Source: a virus. Taken from it: a DNA stretch of 64,000 nucleotides. The notes beneath the pieces were generated by a model. The model saw only the letters and a program-made list of their open reading frames with translations, searched no databases and was not told the DNA's origin. The stretch spans positions 1 to 64,000 of the IMG/VR virus record IMGVR_UViG_3300042446_001732. One strand, given 5' to 3'. A program made the position numbers and the translations under genes. This document shows, one piece after another, positions 24,888-34,712 of this stretch (position 1 is its first letter; every line of letters begins with the position of its first letter).

Positions 24888-27800
24888 TGAGCTATATTGG
24901 CATCAACCCTAATACACCGTTACTGAACACAAGTACGCAGTTTTTTAGCGGTAATGGTGCAGTAACGCAATATACCCTGGGTCGTGCTGTGGCATCGGCC
25001 AGTGACCTAGATGTCTTTGTTGGTGCAAATGCACAGGTACCAGGTGTGGATTATGTTGCTGGCAATACCACTATTATTTTTACAGTGGCGCCCGGAGTAG
25101 GCAGTGACAATGTTGCAATTACCTATCGCGGTGGTGCCTTAAACACACTTGACCTAACAGCCACAGTGTTCAATGCAGGATCAGTTGGCAATCCAAGCGT
25201 GTATAGTCTAGCAGCAAACAACACTGGCGTGTACTGGCCCAATGCACAAACCATGGCAGTGACAGTGAGCGGGGCCAATCGTGCCTTGTTCAATGCCACA
25301 GCAACTTCAACCAATTCTACCACTGGTGCCATTACCACTGTGGGCGGCATTGGTGTAGGCGGAAACATCAACACTGGCGGCCAAATCAATGTTGGAAGCA
25401 CAGTTGAAAGTGCAAATATTGCCACAGGCGCTCTTACAGTAAATGGTGGCGCCGGCATTGTCGGCAACTTGAATATTGGCGGCGACATTACCTGTGTGGG
25501 CGACTTTACCGTCAACGGAACTTTTACCACAACAGGCACAGACAGTCTGGACGTGAACGATCCGTTTATCTTTTTGGCCAATGCCAACCCAGGCGACACC
25601 TACGACTCAGGTGTGATTACTCAGTACTACGATGGTGCTAACACTCGATATTCAGGTTACTTTAGAGACGTAACAGATGGCAAGTACAAGCTGTTTGGAA
25701 ACTTGCTGACAGAACCAACCACCACAGTGGACACAGGCAACGTTAGTTTTGCCTACAATGATTTGATACTGGCCAACCTAAGTGCAACAGGCAACGTTAA
25801 CGGCACTTACATTCTTGGCAACGGCGCTTTGTTGTCAGGTATTTCATCTGATCAAAGTCAGATTTTTAGTGGCAACAGCAAAGTAACATTTGCTGGTGTC
25901 AACGGCAATATTATTGCCAATGTCAACAATACCACAATTGCAGTGATATCCAGCACTGGTATAGCAGTTACTGGAGTAGCATCTGGAACAACGCTGAGTG
26001 CTAGTGGCAATATCACTGGTGGTAATTTGATCAGCAACGGATCGCTTACTGCTGTTGGCAACATCAACAGCACTGTTGGCAATCTCAGCATGGGTAATGT
26101 TATTAGTGCAGGTGTAGTTTCAGCAACAAGCAACATTACTGGCGGAAACTTGATCACAGCCGGATTGATCACTGGCGGAAACATTGGCACTGGTGGTATT
26201 GTGACTGCCGCAGGCAATGTAACTGGCGGCAATATTAACACAACTGGCATACTGACTGTGGGATCCACAGTCAGTGCCACAGGTAATATTACAGGTAATT
26301 TCTTCCTGGGCAACGGTAGTCAGCTTACTGGCATTGATGCTACCAGCATCCAAAGTGGCACCAGTAATGTTCGTGTGGTTAGTTCTGGCGGTAATGTTGC
26401 TGTTAGTGTTGGCGGCGTTTCTAACATAGCAGTATTTGACACAACAGGAGAATTTGTAACTGGCTTGATCAGTGTGACTGGCAACGTCACTGGTGGCAAT
26501 ATCATCACCTCTGCACTAATACAAGGTGCTACATTAAGTGCCACTGGCGCAGTTACTTTTAGTACCACAACAGGCACAATTGGTCTTGGAACCAGCCAAA
26601 CAACAGGAACAACCACAATTGGTGGCGCAACACAAACTGGATTTATACAAGTAGGTCGGTCAACGCTGAATCAAGGTATTTTTATTGGCAACGGTGTCAC
26701 AGCATCTGCCAACACAAAAACACTCAGTATTGGTGAAAACGGTGGGGCAGGTTCTACCACAACCATTGGGATTGGTGCCGCATTAGGTGCAGGCTCAGCA
26801 ACATTTAACGCTGCAACTCCTGTAACAATTGCCAACACTGGCGGCAGTGCCCTAAGTGTTGCAGGCAATATCACCGGCGCCAATATTAGCACGTCAGGCG
26901 CAAGTGGCAACATCACTGGTGCCAATGTTGTATCAGCCACCACATTTACTGGCACCACAGTGAGTGCCACAGGCAATGTCACAGGCGGCAATATTATCAC
27001 CGCAGGTGTAGTGATTGCTGCGGCAGGAACTATATCAGCGTCAGGCACCGTCACTGGTGGAAATCTTGTGACCAACGGATTCATCACAGCAGGACAGTAT
27101 GTGTCTGCTACAGGCAACGTCACAGGCGGCAATATCAACACAGCAGGTCTAGTTAGTTCAACAGGCAATATCACAAACGGTATTGCCAACGTGCTGACTG
27201 GAAATGCAATTGTTACCACACTGGTTCAGGCAGCAAGAGTCAGTGCCACAGGCAACGTCAACGCCACTGGAAACATCAGCGGCGGCAATATTGCAATTAC
27301 TGGCAATGCATCAGCGGCCACTGCCGCAGCAGATACCAACACCACTCAACTGGCCACCACAGCATATGTAATTGGTCAAGCCAGTGCCACTACTCCAACC
27401 AGTATTGGAACAAACACTGTTGGAACCAGCACAAGATATGCCAGAGCAGATCACACGCACACTGGTGTAACCAGTGTCAACGGATCATCGGGCGCTGTTA
27501 CTGGCATTGCTACCACTGCTGGTAATCTGGCACAATTTGCTGCCACCACAAGTTCACAACTAGCCGGTGTTATTTCAGACGAAACCGGCACAGGTAACCT
27601 GGTATTTGCCAATACTCCAACTCTGGTCACTCCTGTAATTGGCGCAGCAACAGGTACAAGTTTGAGTGTCAGTGGCAACGTGACCACTGCTGGTATTGCC
27701 CTGGGTACTGGCAATCTTGTGGGCGGCAATATAACTGCAACCCATTTTGGATCAGGTGCAGGACTAACCTCACTTACTGGTGCCAACGTCACTGGCACTG

Positions 27801-28546
27801 TGGCCAGCGCGACCACAGCTGGTACAGTGACCACAGCAGCTCAGGGAAATATCACCAGTGTTGGTACACTGACTACACTAACAGTCAGTGGTACAATTAC
27901 AGGCAGCGATATAACCACTTCTAGAGCAGCCGCCCCGACCCAAGGTTACTACTATTTTGGAAACACAAATGCAAAATACATTGGGTACGATGGTTCTCAA
28001 TTTATAATAGTTGGGATGGGCACAGTTAGTACTAACAATACTAACCTCACAGTTGGAACAGCCACAGTCACACTGGGCAACATCACAAACGCCAACGGCA
28101 ACGGTGTTGGCAACATTGGTGCCACTGGCGGGTTTTTCAACACAGTATTTGCCAAAGCAACATCAGCACAATACGCTGACTTGGCAGAAAATTACTCAGC
28201 TGATGCTGACTACGCTCCGGGAACTGTGTTGAGTTTTGGTGGCACATACGAAGTCACCTTGTCAACTGAGTCAGCAGATTCAAGAGTGGCGGGCATAGTA
28301 TCTACTCATCCTGCACACTTGATGAACAGCACCCTCGAAGCTGAACATGTGGCTGCCTTGGCCTTGACAGGTCGAGTGCCTGCACTGGTTGTGGGCACTG
28401 TCCGCAAGGGTGATATGATGGTATCAGCAGGCAACGGTCATGCACAGGCCTGTGCTACACCTGCCATGGGCACAGTGATTGGCAAAGCATTGGAAAACTT
28501 TGATGGCAGTCAAGGCATCATTGAAATTGTTGTAGGAAGAATGTAA
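24887..28546 (+). CDS. Repetitive tail fibre-like protein C with YADLAE C-terminal domain, 1219 aa
   Basis: Residues 1-90 (MSYIGINPNTPLLNTSTQFF, VTQYTLGRAVASASDLDVFV, VDYVAGNTTIIFTVAPGVGSDNVAITY) form a typical small beta N-terminal domain of phage fibre proteins. The central part combines 17-residue type repeats with a segment close to fibre A (GNFFLGNGSQLTGIDATSIQ onward, 26280-26480, versus 17190-17400). Near 27360 it has LATTAYVIGQA, common in knob-proximal fibre regions. The final 120 residues (YADLAENYSADADYAPGTVL to EIVVGR) are homologous to fibre A. Likely a host-recognition fibre. Its stop overlaps the next start by one base. Confidence 0.77.
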   Translation: MSYIGINPNTPLLNTSTQFFSGNGAVTQYTLGRAVASASDLDVFVGANAQVPGVDYVAGNTTIIFTVAPGVGSDNVAITYRGGALNTLDLTATVFNAGSVGNPSVYSLAANNTGVYWPNAQTMAVTVSGANRALFNATATSTNSTTGAITTVGGIGVGGNINTGGQINVGSTVESANIATGALTVNGGAGIVGNLNIGGDITCVGDFTVNGTFTTTGTDSLDVNDPFIFLANANPGDTYDSGVITQYYDGANTRYSGYFRDVTDGKYKLFGNLLTEPTTTVDTGNVSFAYNDLILANLSATGNVNGTYILGNGALLSGISSDQSQIFSGNSKVTFAGVNGNIIANVNNTTIAVISSTGIAVTGVASGTTLSASGNITGGNLISNGSLTAVGNINSTVGNLSMGNVISAGVVSATSNITGGNLITAGLITGGNIGTGGIVTAAGNVTGGNINTTGILTVGSTVSATGNITGNFFLGNGSQLTGIDATSIQSGTSNVRVVSSGGNVAVSVGGVSNIAVFDTTGEFVTGLISVTGNVTGGNIITSALIQGATLSATGAVTFSTTTGTIGLGTSQTTGTTTIGGATQTGFIQVGRSTLNQGIFIGNGVTASANTKTLSIGENGGAGSTTTIGIGAALGAGSATFNAATPVTIANTGGSALSVAGNITGANISTSGASGNITGANVVSATTFTGTTVSATGNVTGGNIITAGVVIAAAGTISASGTVTGGNLVTNGFITAGQYVSATGNVTGGNINTAGLVSSTGNITNGIANVLTGNAIVTTLVQAARVSATGNVNATGNISGGNIAITGNASAATAAADTNTTQLATTAYVIGQASATTPTSIGTNTVGTSTRYARADHTHTGVTSVNGSSGAVTGIATTAGNLAQFAATTSSQLAGVISDETGTGNLVFANTPTLVTPVIGAATGTSLSVSGNVTTAGIALGTGNLVGGNITATHFGSGAGLTSLTGANVTGTVASATTAGTVTTAAQGNITSVGTLTTLTVSGTITGSDITTSRAAAPTQGYYYFGNTNAKYIGYDGSQFIIVGMGTVSTNNTNLTVGTATVTLGNITNANGNGVGNIGATGGFFNTVFAKATSAQYADLAENYSADADYAPGTVLSFGGTYEVTLSTESADSRVAGIVSTHPAHLMNSTLEAEHVAALALTGRVPALVVGTVRKGDMMVSAGNGHAQACATPAMGTVIGKALENFDGSQGIIEIVVGRM

Positions 28547-28938
28547 TGGCATATTTAGGTAATACACCGCAAACGGGACAATACCGTAAAATGGATGCTC
28601 TGACCTTTGACGGGATTGTCAGCACGTTTAACATCACTGTGGACGGAGTGGCATTTACGCCTCCCACTGAGTATGCCATGATGGTCAGCTTGAACAATGT
28701 GATACTGAACCCAGGCATAGGTTTTAGTATTTCGGGTGCAACCATAAGTTTTGCATCGCCTCCGGTGGCACTGACACCGTTTTTTGGATTAATTTTTGGC
28801 GACACCTTGTATACCGGTACACCAAGCGATGCCACAGTGACCGACAGCAAAATTGCAGTGGGCACTATCAGTTACGATAAATTCAGTAACAACACACAAG
28901 CGACACTGACAGCTAATCAAATCATATTTGGAGTTTAA
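28546..28938 (+). CDS. Small structural protein, fibre-associated, 130 aa
   Basis: MAYLGNTPQTGQYRKMDALT, then FNITVDGVAFTPPTEYAMMVSLNNVI, matches a widespread short phage domain. It resembles the N-terminal domain of fibre C (both a small beta domain with a PGxGxxxSGxxIxFxxPP-like loop). The C-terminus (DSKIAVGTISYDKFSNNTQ) looks like a fibre shaft start, so it may be an attachment or adaptor domain encoded as a separate protein. It overlaps fibre C by one base and is followed five bases later by the 1316-aa gene. Confidence 0.65.
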   Translation: MAYLGNTPQTGQYRKMDALTFDGIVSTFNITVDGVAFTPPTEYAMMVSLNNVILNPGIGFSISGATISFASPPVALTPFFGLIFGDTLYTGTPSDATVTDSKIAVGTISYDKFSNNTQATLTANQIIFGV

Positions 28939-28943
28939 TAAAA

Positions 28944-31900
28944 ATGGCACGACAAAGAATTTACGAATACGTCTTCGCACCTGGTACTTCAGGTTTGGGC
29001 ACTATCAAGGTCCCTGGACGTTATAATCTAGCTGACTTTTTGGCCATTTACAATACCACAGATCAGATCAGCATCTACAATTTTGGTAGCCAAACACAAG
29101 GTGGCACAGTGTCTTGGTCTGGGCAAGGCGGTACAGTGGACTTTCCTTATGCCTATGCTGGTGTGACCACCCTGAACCTGGAGTTTGACACCAGTTTGAT
29201 GAGCAGCAGTGACAAGCTCAGTGTGTATGTTGAAAGTCAAGATATTGAAACTCGCCCCTGGTCATTTGGTCTGGATGCCATTGGTCGTTCGCGAGTATCA
29301 AATCCCGAATCCTTGATTGACGCTGACTTTGAATACGGCTTGCAAAATACCAAATGGCAAAACGTTGCTTTGACCAACAATATCCCCAATTTCTACGAAG
29401 ACATTGGTCTGGACATTGCATACAACACTGATGGATATGTGAGTTTGATCTCGGGTGATGATGTTATTACCAGCAACGTAGACACATCAGTTCGACTAAG
29501 CAATCCAGGAACTCCCACCTGGCAAGCCAACAGTTACGGTTTGATAGTAAGTCAAACACAAGGCAATACTACTCCATTTGTCACATCCTCTGTGACTGCC
29601 AACATTGACAGTAGTGCAGAACGCACATTTCCTGTGATCAGCACCACTGGATTTGCTGCCAACGACAATGTGTTGCTAATTGGGCGTCCAGCCAGCGTGA
29701 CCACAACTACTGCTGTGGCAATCACCAGCACAGCCACTACCACAGTGGTTCTTACCAGTGCAGCAGGCATTGTGGATGGTTCATACATAATTGTAGAAAC
29801 AGACACTGCTGGAGTTTACGAAACCATGGCAGTGACCAACGTGGCTGTCAACACACTAACAGTCACTCGTCAGACCAACAATACCAACGGTGCAGGCGCC
29901 AATATTGCCAGCGGCAATGATGTACACATAGTCAGTTCGTTGGAAATGGCTCGAGTGTTTGAAGTCACAGACGGCACCACATTACAGTTGACCCGTGGTT
30001 GGTACAACACAACACCTGCAAACACATTGGAAATTGGTTCAGTCATACAAAAAATGTCCGGCAACGTGGAGCTGGTTAATATGACTGCTGTCAGCACAGC
30101 AGTGAATGGCGTGCAAACTATCACACGTGGACAGTTCAACACCACTGCACTGTCAGTTGCTGGCGCTGGATCTCCTGTGATTCGCATGACTGGTGTATTT
30201 TATAGCAGTGGATCAAACGCACTACCTGAAGTCACAGTAAATGCTGAAGCATCAGGTGTTGCTGCTGGAGATTATGTCACTGCTCTCAACACACAAAACT
30301 CCAACACCGAAGGTGTCAACTTTGTGAGTCAGGCCAACACTGACAATTTTAGTTACTATCCTCGTCGTGGACCAAATCTTGCCGCTGGATATCCACTCAA
30401 TCAGACTGATACCAGTATTCGTCAAGCATTTGCATACACCGGTGCTGACCTTGACATTGCGTCCATTACCAGTGACGGCGGCAATCCCAGCACCATCACA
30501 GTGACCACAACATATGCCCACGGTCTAGTGCCTGGCACACCTATACTGGTAAATCTAAGTTCAGGTAGCAACCAGTCCTATGCTGAAGGCAGCTTTTTTC
30601 TAATCAGTGTGCCCAGCACAACAACATTTACCTACACTGCCAAAACAGGTGCAGCGGTCAGCGGTTCCTTGGCAGGCATAATCAATGTGCGGTCAAACGC
30701 AACATTCTTGCCAAGACCGTTTGACGGTGGTGTTATCATGAGTTCTGGTTCGCCCACACGCGGCGCAACCGCAGTGCGTCAGACCAAGAAATACTTTCGT
30801 TACCAGTCTGGTAAAGGTATTTTGTTTTCATCAGGTACCATGCTCAAGCCAACGCTTGACATATTTGCATTGTCCGCTGACGGAACTGTGGCCAACAGCA
30901 ATATCACTGTCACAACAGATTTTGAGCACGGCCTCAATGCCGGGGCCACAGTGACCATCTCAGGCATCACTACCAGTGGCTACGACAACTCTGGATACAT
31001 TGTTACCAGTATTACCAGTGACGTCAGCTTTGTGGTACAAGCACAAGAAACGCTGGGCAGTGTTACCCCCGAACTGGGAATTCAGCCACGCTTGAACATA
31101 ACCAACTGGCACGGAAGTGCAATTCGTGCTGGTATTTTTGATGATCAAAACGGCCTGTTCTGGGAAGCAGATGGCATCAGCCTGAATGTAGTGCAACGCA
31201 GCAGCACATTCCAGGTGGCCGGCCTGGTCAGTGTGGGCGCAGGTTCTAATCTTGTGACCGGTGACGGCACATGCAGATTTCAGGATCAGTTGAACAACGG
31301 TGACGTGGTAGTGATCAGAGGAATGACTCACACTGTGACGTCTGTGCTAAATCAGAATCGTATGACTGTGATTCCACCGTTCCGTGGCATAAACAATCAA
31401 AATCGTGTGAAGATGAATTTGCGCAATGAACAACGTATTCGTCAAGTCGATTTTAACATTGATCCGCTGGATGGCACTGGAGTCAGCGGTTACACCATTG
31501 ACGCAAGCAAAATGCAGATGTTGATGGTTGAATACAGCTGGTACGGTGCCGGCTATGTTCAGTTTGGTGTTCGCGGACAAAATGGCGATTTCATAATGGG
31601 ACATCGTATTCCCAACAACAACCGCAACAATGAAGCGTACATGCGTTCGGGCAACTTGCCTGCACGATATGAAGCCATCAACGAAACTCCTGTGTCAAGC
31701 CTGGACGGTGCAATTAATGATGCAGTTACCACAATTAGCCTGCGAGATGCCACCGACTATCCTGCTGCCAGTGTGACTTATCCTGTGTTTGTGATGATTG
31801 ATTCTGAAGTGATCAAATATTCAGGCAAATCAGGCAATAATCTAACAGGATGCACTCGAGCAGCAACATTCACCCAGTGGGTGGAAGGCCAAAGTCGTAG

Positions 31901-32894
31901 CTTTACATCCAGCGCTGCTGCTAGCCATGCTGACAATACTGGTGTGATCTTGATATCTAACACATGTACTCCAGTGGTCAACCACTGGGGTAGTTCAGTG
32001 ATCATGGACGGCAGTTTTGACAACGACCAAGGCTATCAGTTTACATTCAACCGAAGCAACTACGGTTTGCCTGCCACAGTTGGAGCCAAACAAACTGTGT
32101 TTGCCATGAGACTTGCGCCCAGTGTGTCAAACAGTATCATTGGCGCTCTGGGTGATCGCGACCTGATCAACCGCGCTCAGTTGTCATTGACCGAAATGGT
32201 GATCAACATCACAGCTGGTCGCTTCTTGATTGAAGGTATTTTGAATCCCAACAACATTGACAGTGCCAACACATCCTGGTCCGGGCTCAACAACTTGGCC
32301 GGTGGATTCCAACCTAGCTTTACAGAGTTTGCAACTTCACCTCGATATACCAGTGAAACCACCGGCGGTTTGACCAGTTCTACATTTGGCGCAACTGGTG
32401 GCTTTACCAAGAGTGGCGTTAAAGTTGTGTCCAGCAGCGCAAAAACATTTGCAAACTTGGCACCGGTTAATGTTTCAAGTTCGGGTTCGGGCGCCAACCT
32501 AACTGTGCAACTTACCAGCACCGGCGCAACTTATACCAACAGCACTGTACAAATCACTGTGCAGGCCGCTGGTACAGGGTATGCAGTTGGAGATACCTTG
32601 AAGATTCTTGGTAATAGCCTAGGCGGTTCAAGCACCACCAACGACCTGGCACTGACAGTGGCCGCTGTCACAACAGAATTGGCCGGAGGAGAAAGATTGT
32701 TTGCTATTCCAATTTCAACCACAAACTCTGGTTTGTTGGACCTGAGCTCAGTTAAACAAATTGGTACTAGTGCAGTTCCAGGAACAGGAACTTATCCCAA
32801 CGGTCCCGAAGTGCTGGCAATTCAGATCACTGCATTACAGACAGCCAATGCAACCGGCGAGATTCAGGTACAGTTCCAGGAAAGCCAGGCCTAA
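28944..32894 (+). CDS. Large virion structural protein, 1316 aa
   Basis: Residues 1-125 (RQRIYEYVFAPGTSGLGTIK, LYxYVESQ-type strands) lead into RPWSFGLDAIGRSRVSNPES, a motif shared by large virion proteins of T4-like marine phages. Three or more repeats of a DGxxxxxITxxxGxHGLxxGxxVxI kind follow (for example ITVTTTYAHGLVPGTPILV and ITVTTDFEHGLNAGATVTI). The C-terminal part (LMVEYSWYGAGYVQFGVRGQNG, VNHWGSSVIMDGSFDNDQGYQF) is beta-rich and globular. No enzyme motif is seen. It may be a baseplate-peripheral or fibre-network protein. Shine-Dalgarno GGAG overlaps the previous stop. The 3' end overlaps the convergent Nudix gene by four bases. Confidence 0.7.
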   Translation: MARQRIYEYVFAPGTSGLGTIKVPGRYNLADFLAIYNTTDQISIYNFGSQTQGGTVSWSGQGGTVDFPYAYAGVTTLNLEFDTSLMSSSDKLSVYVESQDIETRPWSFGLDAIGRSRVSNPESLIDADFEYGLQNTKWQNVALTNNIPNFYEDIGLDIAYNTDGYVSLISGDDVITSNVDTSVRLSNPGTPTWQANSYGLIVSQTQGNTTPFVTSSVTANIDSSAERTFPVISTTGFAANDNVLLIGRPASVTTTTAVAITSTATTTVVLTSAAGIVDGSYIIVETDTAGVYETMAVTNVAVNTLTVTRQTNNTNGAGANIASGNDVHIVSSLEMARVFEVTDGTTLQLTRGWYNTTPANTLEIGSVIQKMSGNVELVNMTAVSTAVNGVQTITRGQFNTTALSVAGAGSPVIRMTGVFYSSGSNALPEVTVNAEASGVAAGDYVTALNTQNSNTEGVNFVSQANTDNFSYYPRRGPNLAAGYPLNQTDTSIRQAFAYTGADLDIASITSDGGNPSTITVTTTYAHGLVPGTPILVNLSSGSNQSYAEGSFFLISVPSTTTFTYTAKTGAAVSGSLAGIINVRSNATFLPRPFDGGVIMSSGSPTRGATAVRQTKKYFRYQSGKGILFSSGTMLKPTLDIFALSADGTVANSNITVTTDFEHGLNAGATVTISGITTSGYDNSGYIVTSITSDVSFVVQAQETLGSVTPELGIQPRLNITNWHGSAIRAGIFDDQNGLFWEADGISLNVVQRSSTFQVAGLVSVGAGSNLVTGDGTCRFQDQLNNGDVVVIRGMTHTVTSVLNQNRMTVIPPFRGINNQNRVKMNLRNEQRIRQVDFNIDPLDGTGVSGYTIDASKMQMLMVEYSWYGAGYVQFGVRGQNGDFIMGHRIPNNNRNNEAYMRSGNLPARYEAINETPVSSLDGAINDAVTTISLRDATDYPAASVTYPVFVMIDSEVIKYSGKSGNNLTGCTRAATFTQWVEGQSRSFTSSAAASHADNTGVILISNTCTPVVNHWGSSVIMDGSFDNDQGYQFTFNRSNYGLPATVGAKQTVFAMRLAPSVSNSIIGALGDRDLINRAQLSLTEMVINITAGRFLIEGILNPNNIDSANTSWSGLNNLAGGFQPSFTEFATSPRYTSETTGGLTSSTFGATGGFTKSGVKVVSSSAKTFANLAPVNVSSSGSGANLTVQLTSTGATYTNSTVQITVQAAGTGYAVGDTLKILGNSLGGSSTTNDLALTVAAVTTELAGGERLFAIPISTTNSGLLDLSSVKQIGTSAVPGTGTYPNGPEVLAIQITALQTANATGEIQVQFQESQA

Positions 32895-33328
32895 CGAGTT
32901 GCAAAATCCTGTTCAAGCAACAGGATTTTGCTTTGTACCGCTTCAATGTTCACGGTGTTCCACAGTCCAGGATGCATGGGACGAGGCCATGTGCCAGCAT
33001 CTATCCAGGCCCAGCCCAGGTGCTCGTGATTGAGCACTGGGGTAAACTCATTGGCCACCACACAAACCCAGGTGTGATATTCAAATGCACTGTCAGCACT
33101 AGTGAACTTTTCCAAAGGTATGAGTCTTTCGTAGGTGGGAAAACTGCCAAGTTCTTCAATACACTCACGCTCCATGCCACCCAAGAGTGTTTCGCCAGTT
33201 TCTATTTTGCCACCAGGCAAGCCCCAAGCACCGGGATTTTTGTTGTCATTGCGAATCAAGTACAAGTAACGACCTGTACTTTTTGATCTAAACCAAACTC
33301 CCACCGCTTTCAAAGAACAATGCTCCAT
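32891..33328 (-). CDS. Nudix hydrolase, 145 aa
   Basis: A complete Nudix box, GKIETGETLLGGMERECIEELG (G-x5-E-x7-RE-x2-EE-x-G), lies near residue 40, followed by strands typical of MutT/Nudix pyrophosphohydrolases acting on (d)NDP-X substrates. I chose ATG 33328 (MEHCSLKAVGVWF) over an in-frame ATG at 33367. It has GGTGG upstream and reduces the overlap with gp15 to 19 nt. T4 also encodes a Nudix enzyme (NudE), but here the gene sits downstream of gp15 in a structural operon. Likely house-cleaning or ADP-ribose/dinucleotide hydrolysis in the infected cell. Confidence 0.88.
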   Translation of the reverse strand: MEHCSLKAVGVWFRSKSTGRYLYLIRNDNKNPGAWGLPGGKIETGETLLGGMERECIEELGSFPTYERLIPLEKFTSADSAFEYHTWVCVVANEFTPVLNHEHLGWAWIDAGTWPRPMHPGLWNTVNIEAVQSKILLLEQDFATR

Positions 33329-34707
33329 TCGCCACCAGGATAGATACCTTGATAACTTTTGATCCACATTTCACCAGTCCAGTAGTACTGAAGACCTGTG
33401 GTCAAGTTTGTGACATATTGTCCTGCTGGCATGGTGTTGGCATTGAACACCACTTGCCAGTAGTTGCCAGAATATTCAATGATGTCATTGGCTTCTGCTA
33501 TGAGTGGTCGTCCATTGGCGCCAACCCAGGCAGTGGCATTGTATTGATTGTCAGCGCTGCCGGTGGATTCAGTCAGTAGGTATCGTTGTCCTTCCAGCGC
33601 ACTGTCAAGTCCGTCTAGCGGAGCACTGGCTTGTGGATTGATCACAGCGTCAATTGCTGCTAGAGTATTTTGAGGCACGGTATCAGGATCTGCATCAAAC
33701 AACATAAAACGTTCATCGTTGGGATCCAGGGCAATGGTACCAATCACTTCAGTGCCGTCGGGCTGTTCCAATCTGATTTGACTAATGCCAGGTCGCAAAA
33801 CACCATACACACTGACCACCGCTGGCCATTGCAAGTTGCTGGTAGATACCAGGTCAGGCGGTACGAGGCTGCTGTTAGACTGATCCACAATGGCACGTTC
33901 TTGCAGGCATTGCAGTTTATTACCAATCAGCACAACTTTGTAATTGTAAGGCGTGACTTTGACTCTGGTGCCCAGCAGCAAATCATTGTTGGTCACAGCA
34001 TCTTGTAGGTCTCCTTGCGCATCATACATGCTAGCAATCACACGCTCAATCACACCCAGTTTCTTGACCTTAGCAGGTGAACTGATCCAGATTGGAAGAC
34101 TGAATTTGAGAGTGGCAATGTCAATTGGATTTTCTGTGCCCATGGGAATTGTTCTTGATGTCCATTGTACTGAGTCTAATTCTACTATACTCAGGCTGGT
34201 CCAGTCAATATAATTGTCAGTGGATTGCACTTCCAGGCTAGGGTTGAACAAGGTAAGCATTTGTTCCAACAACTGCATCTTTTGATTGGTGTTGCTGGTC
34301 CAGATATCCAAGGTGATACCCAGTTTGTAAGGCACAGGCATCAGCCGTTCAATTGTGAATGCGTTGCCTTGTGTGGTTTCGTAGGTCTCAGTGTCCTGAT
34401 CGTAGGTGCGTTGACGAACATTGACCTTGCTCACAAAGTAAGGTTCTTGCATTCTTGGTCGATCATAGTCCAGACTAGACACATAAAATGTCATCAGCGG
34501 TGTGCTGGGCATGCTGCTGGCAGAATTTTCCTGAATAATTGTTTGTGCATTACGGCTAGCGTCACCGTAGCGAACAGGCACACGCAAAAGAGCCGCTTGA
34601 TCAGAATTGGCTTCACGTCCGTATTCAATTTGGAAGTTTGAAACTATCCTGGTAAACTGTAACAGGAAACGACGAATTTGTTCGTCATAAAAGAATTGTT
34701 GTGCCAT
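33310..34707 (-). CDS. 15: Tail completion and sheath stabiliser gp15
   Basis: The first 230 residues follow T4 gp15: FYDEQIRRFLLQFTRIVSNFQIEYG, LLRVPVRYGDASR, PLMTFYVSSLDYDRPRM, YKLGITLDIWTSNTNQKMQLLEQMLTLFNP, and the closing LKFSLPIWISSPAKV. T4 gp15 (272 aa) caps the finished tail as a hexamer and joins it to the neck. This protein is 465 aa, with an added beta-rich C-terminus (about 270-465) that ends in an aromatic-rich repeat-like segment. It lies directly downstream of gp14 on the minus strand (gap of 5 nt). Confidence 0.88.
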   Translation of the reverse strand: MAQQFFYDEQIRRFLLQFTRIVSNFQIEYGREANSDQAALLRVPVRYGDASRNAQTIIQENSASSMPSTPLMTFYVSSLDYDRPRMQEPYFVSKVNVRQRTYDQDTETYETTQGNAFTIERLMPVPYKLGITLDIWTSNTNQKMQLLEQMLTLFNPSLEVQSTDNYIDWTSLSIVELDSVQWTSRTIPMGTENPIDIATLKFSLPIWISSPAKVKKLGVIERVIASMYDAQGDLQDAVTNNDLLLGTRVKVTPYNYKVVLIGNKLQCLQERAIVDQSNSSLVPPDLVSTSNLQWPAVVSVYGVLRPGISQIRLEQPDGTEVIGTIALDPNDERFMLFDADPDTVPQNTLAAIDAVINPQASAPLDGLDSALEGQRYLLTESTGSADNQYNATAWVGANGRPLIAEANDIIEYSGNYWQVVFNANTMPAGQYVTNLTTGLQYYWTGEMWIKSYQGIYPGGEWSIVL

Positions 34708-34712
34708 AATGA

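Noticed and set aside
34225-34641. Plus-strand ORFs opposite gp15 and gp14
   Set aside because: They are His/Val/Gln-rich shadows without start signals. The minus-strand genes match T4 gp15 and gp14.
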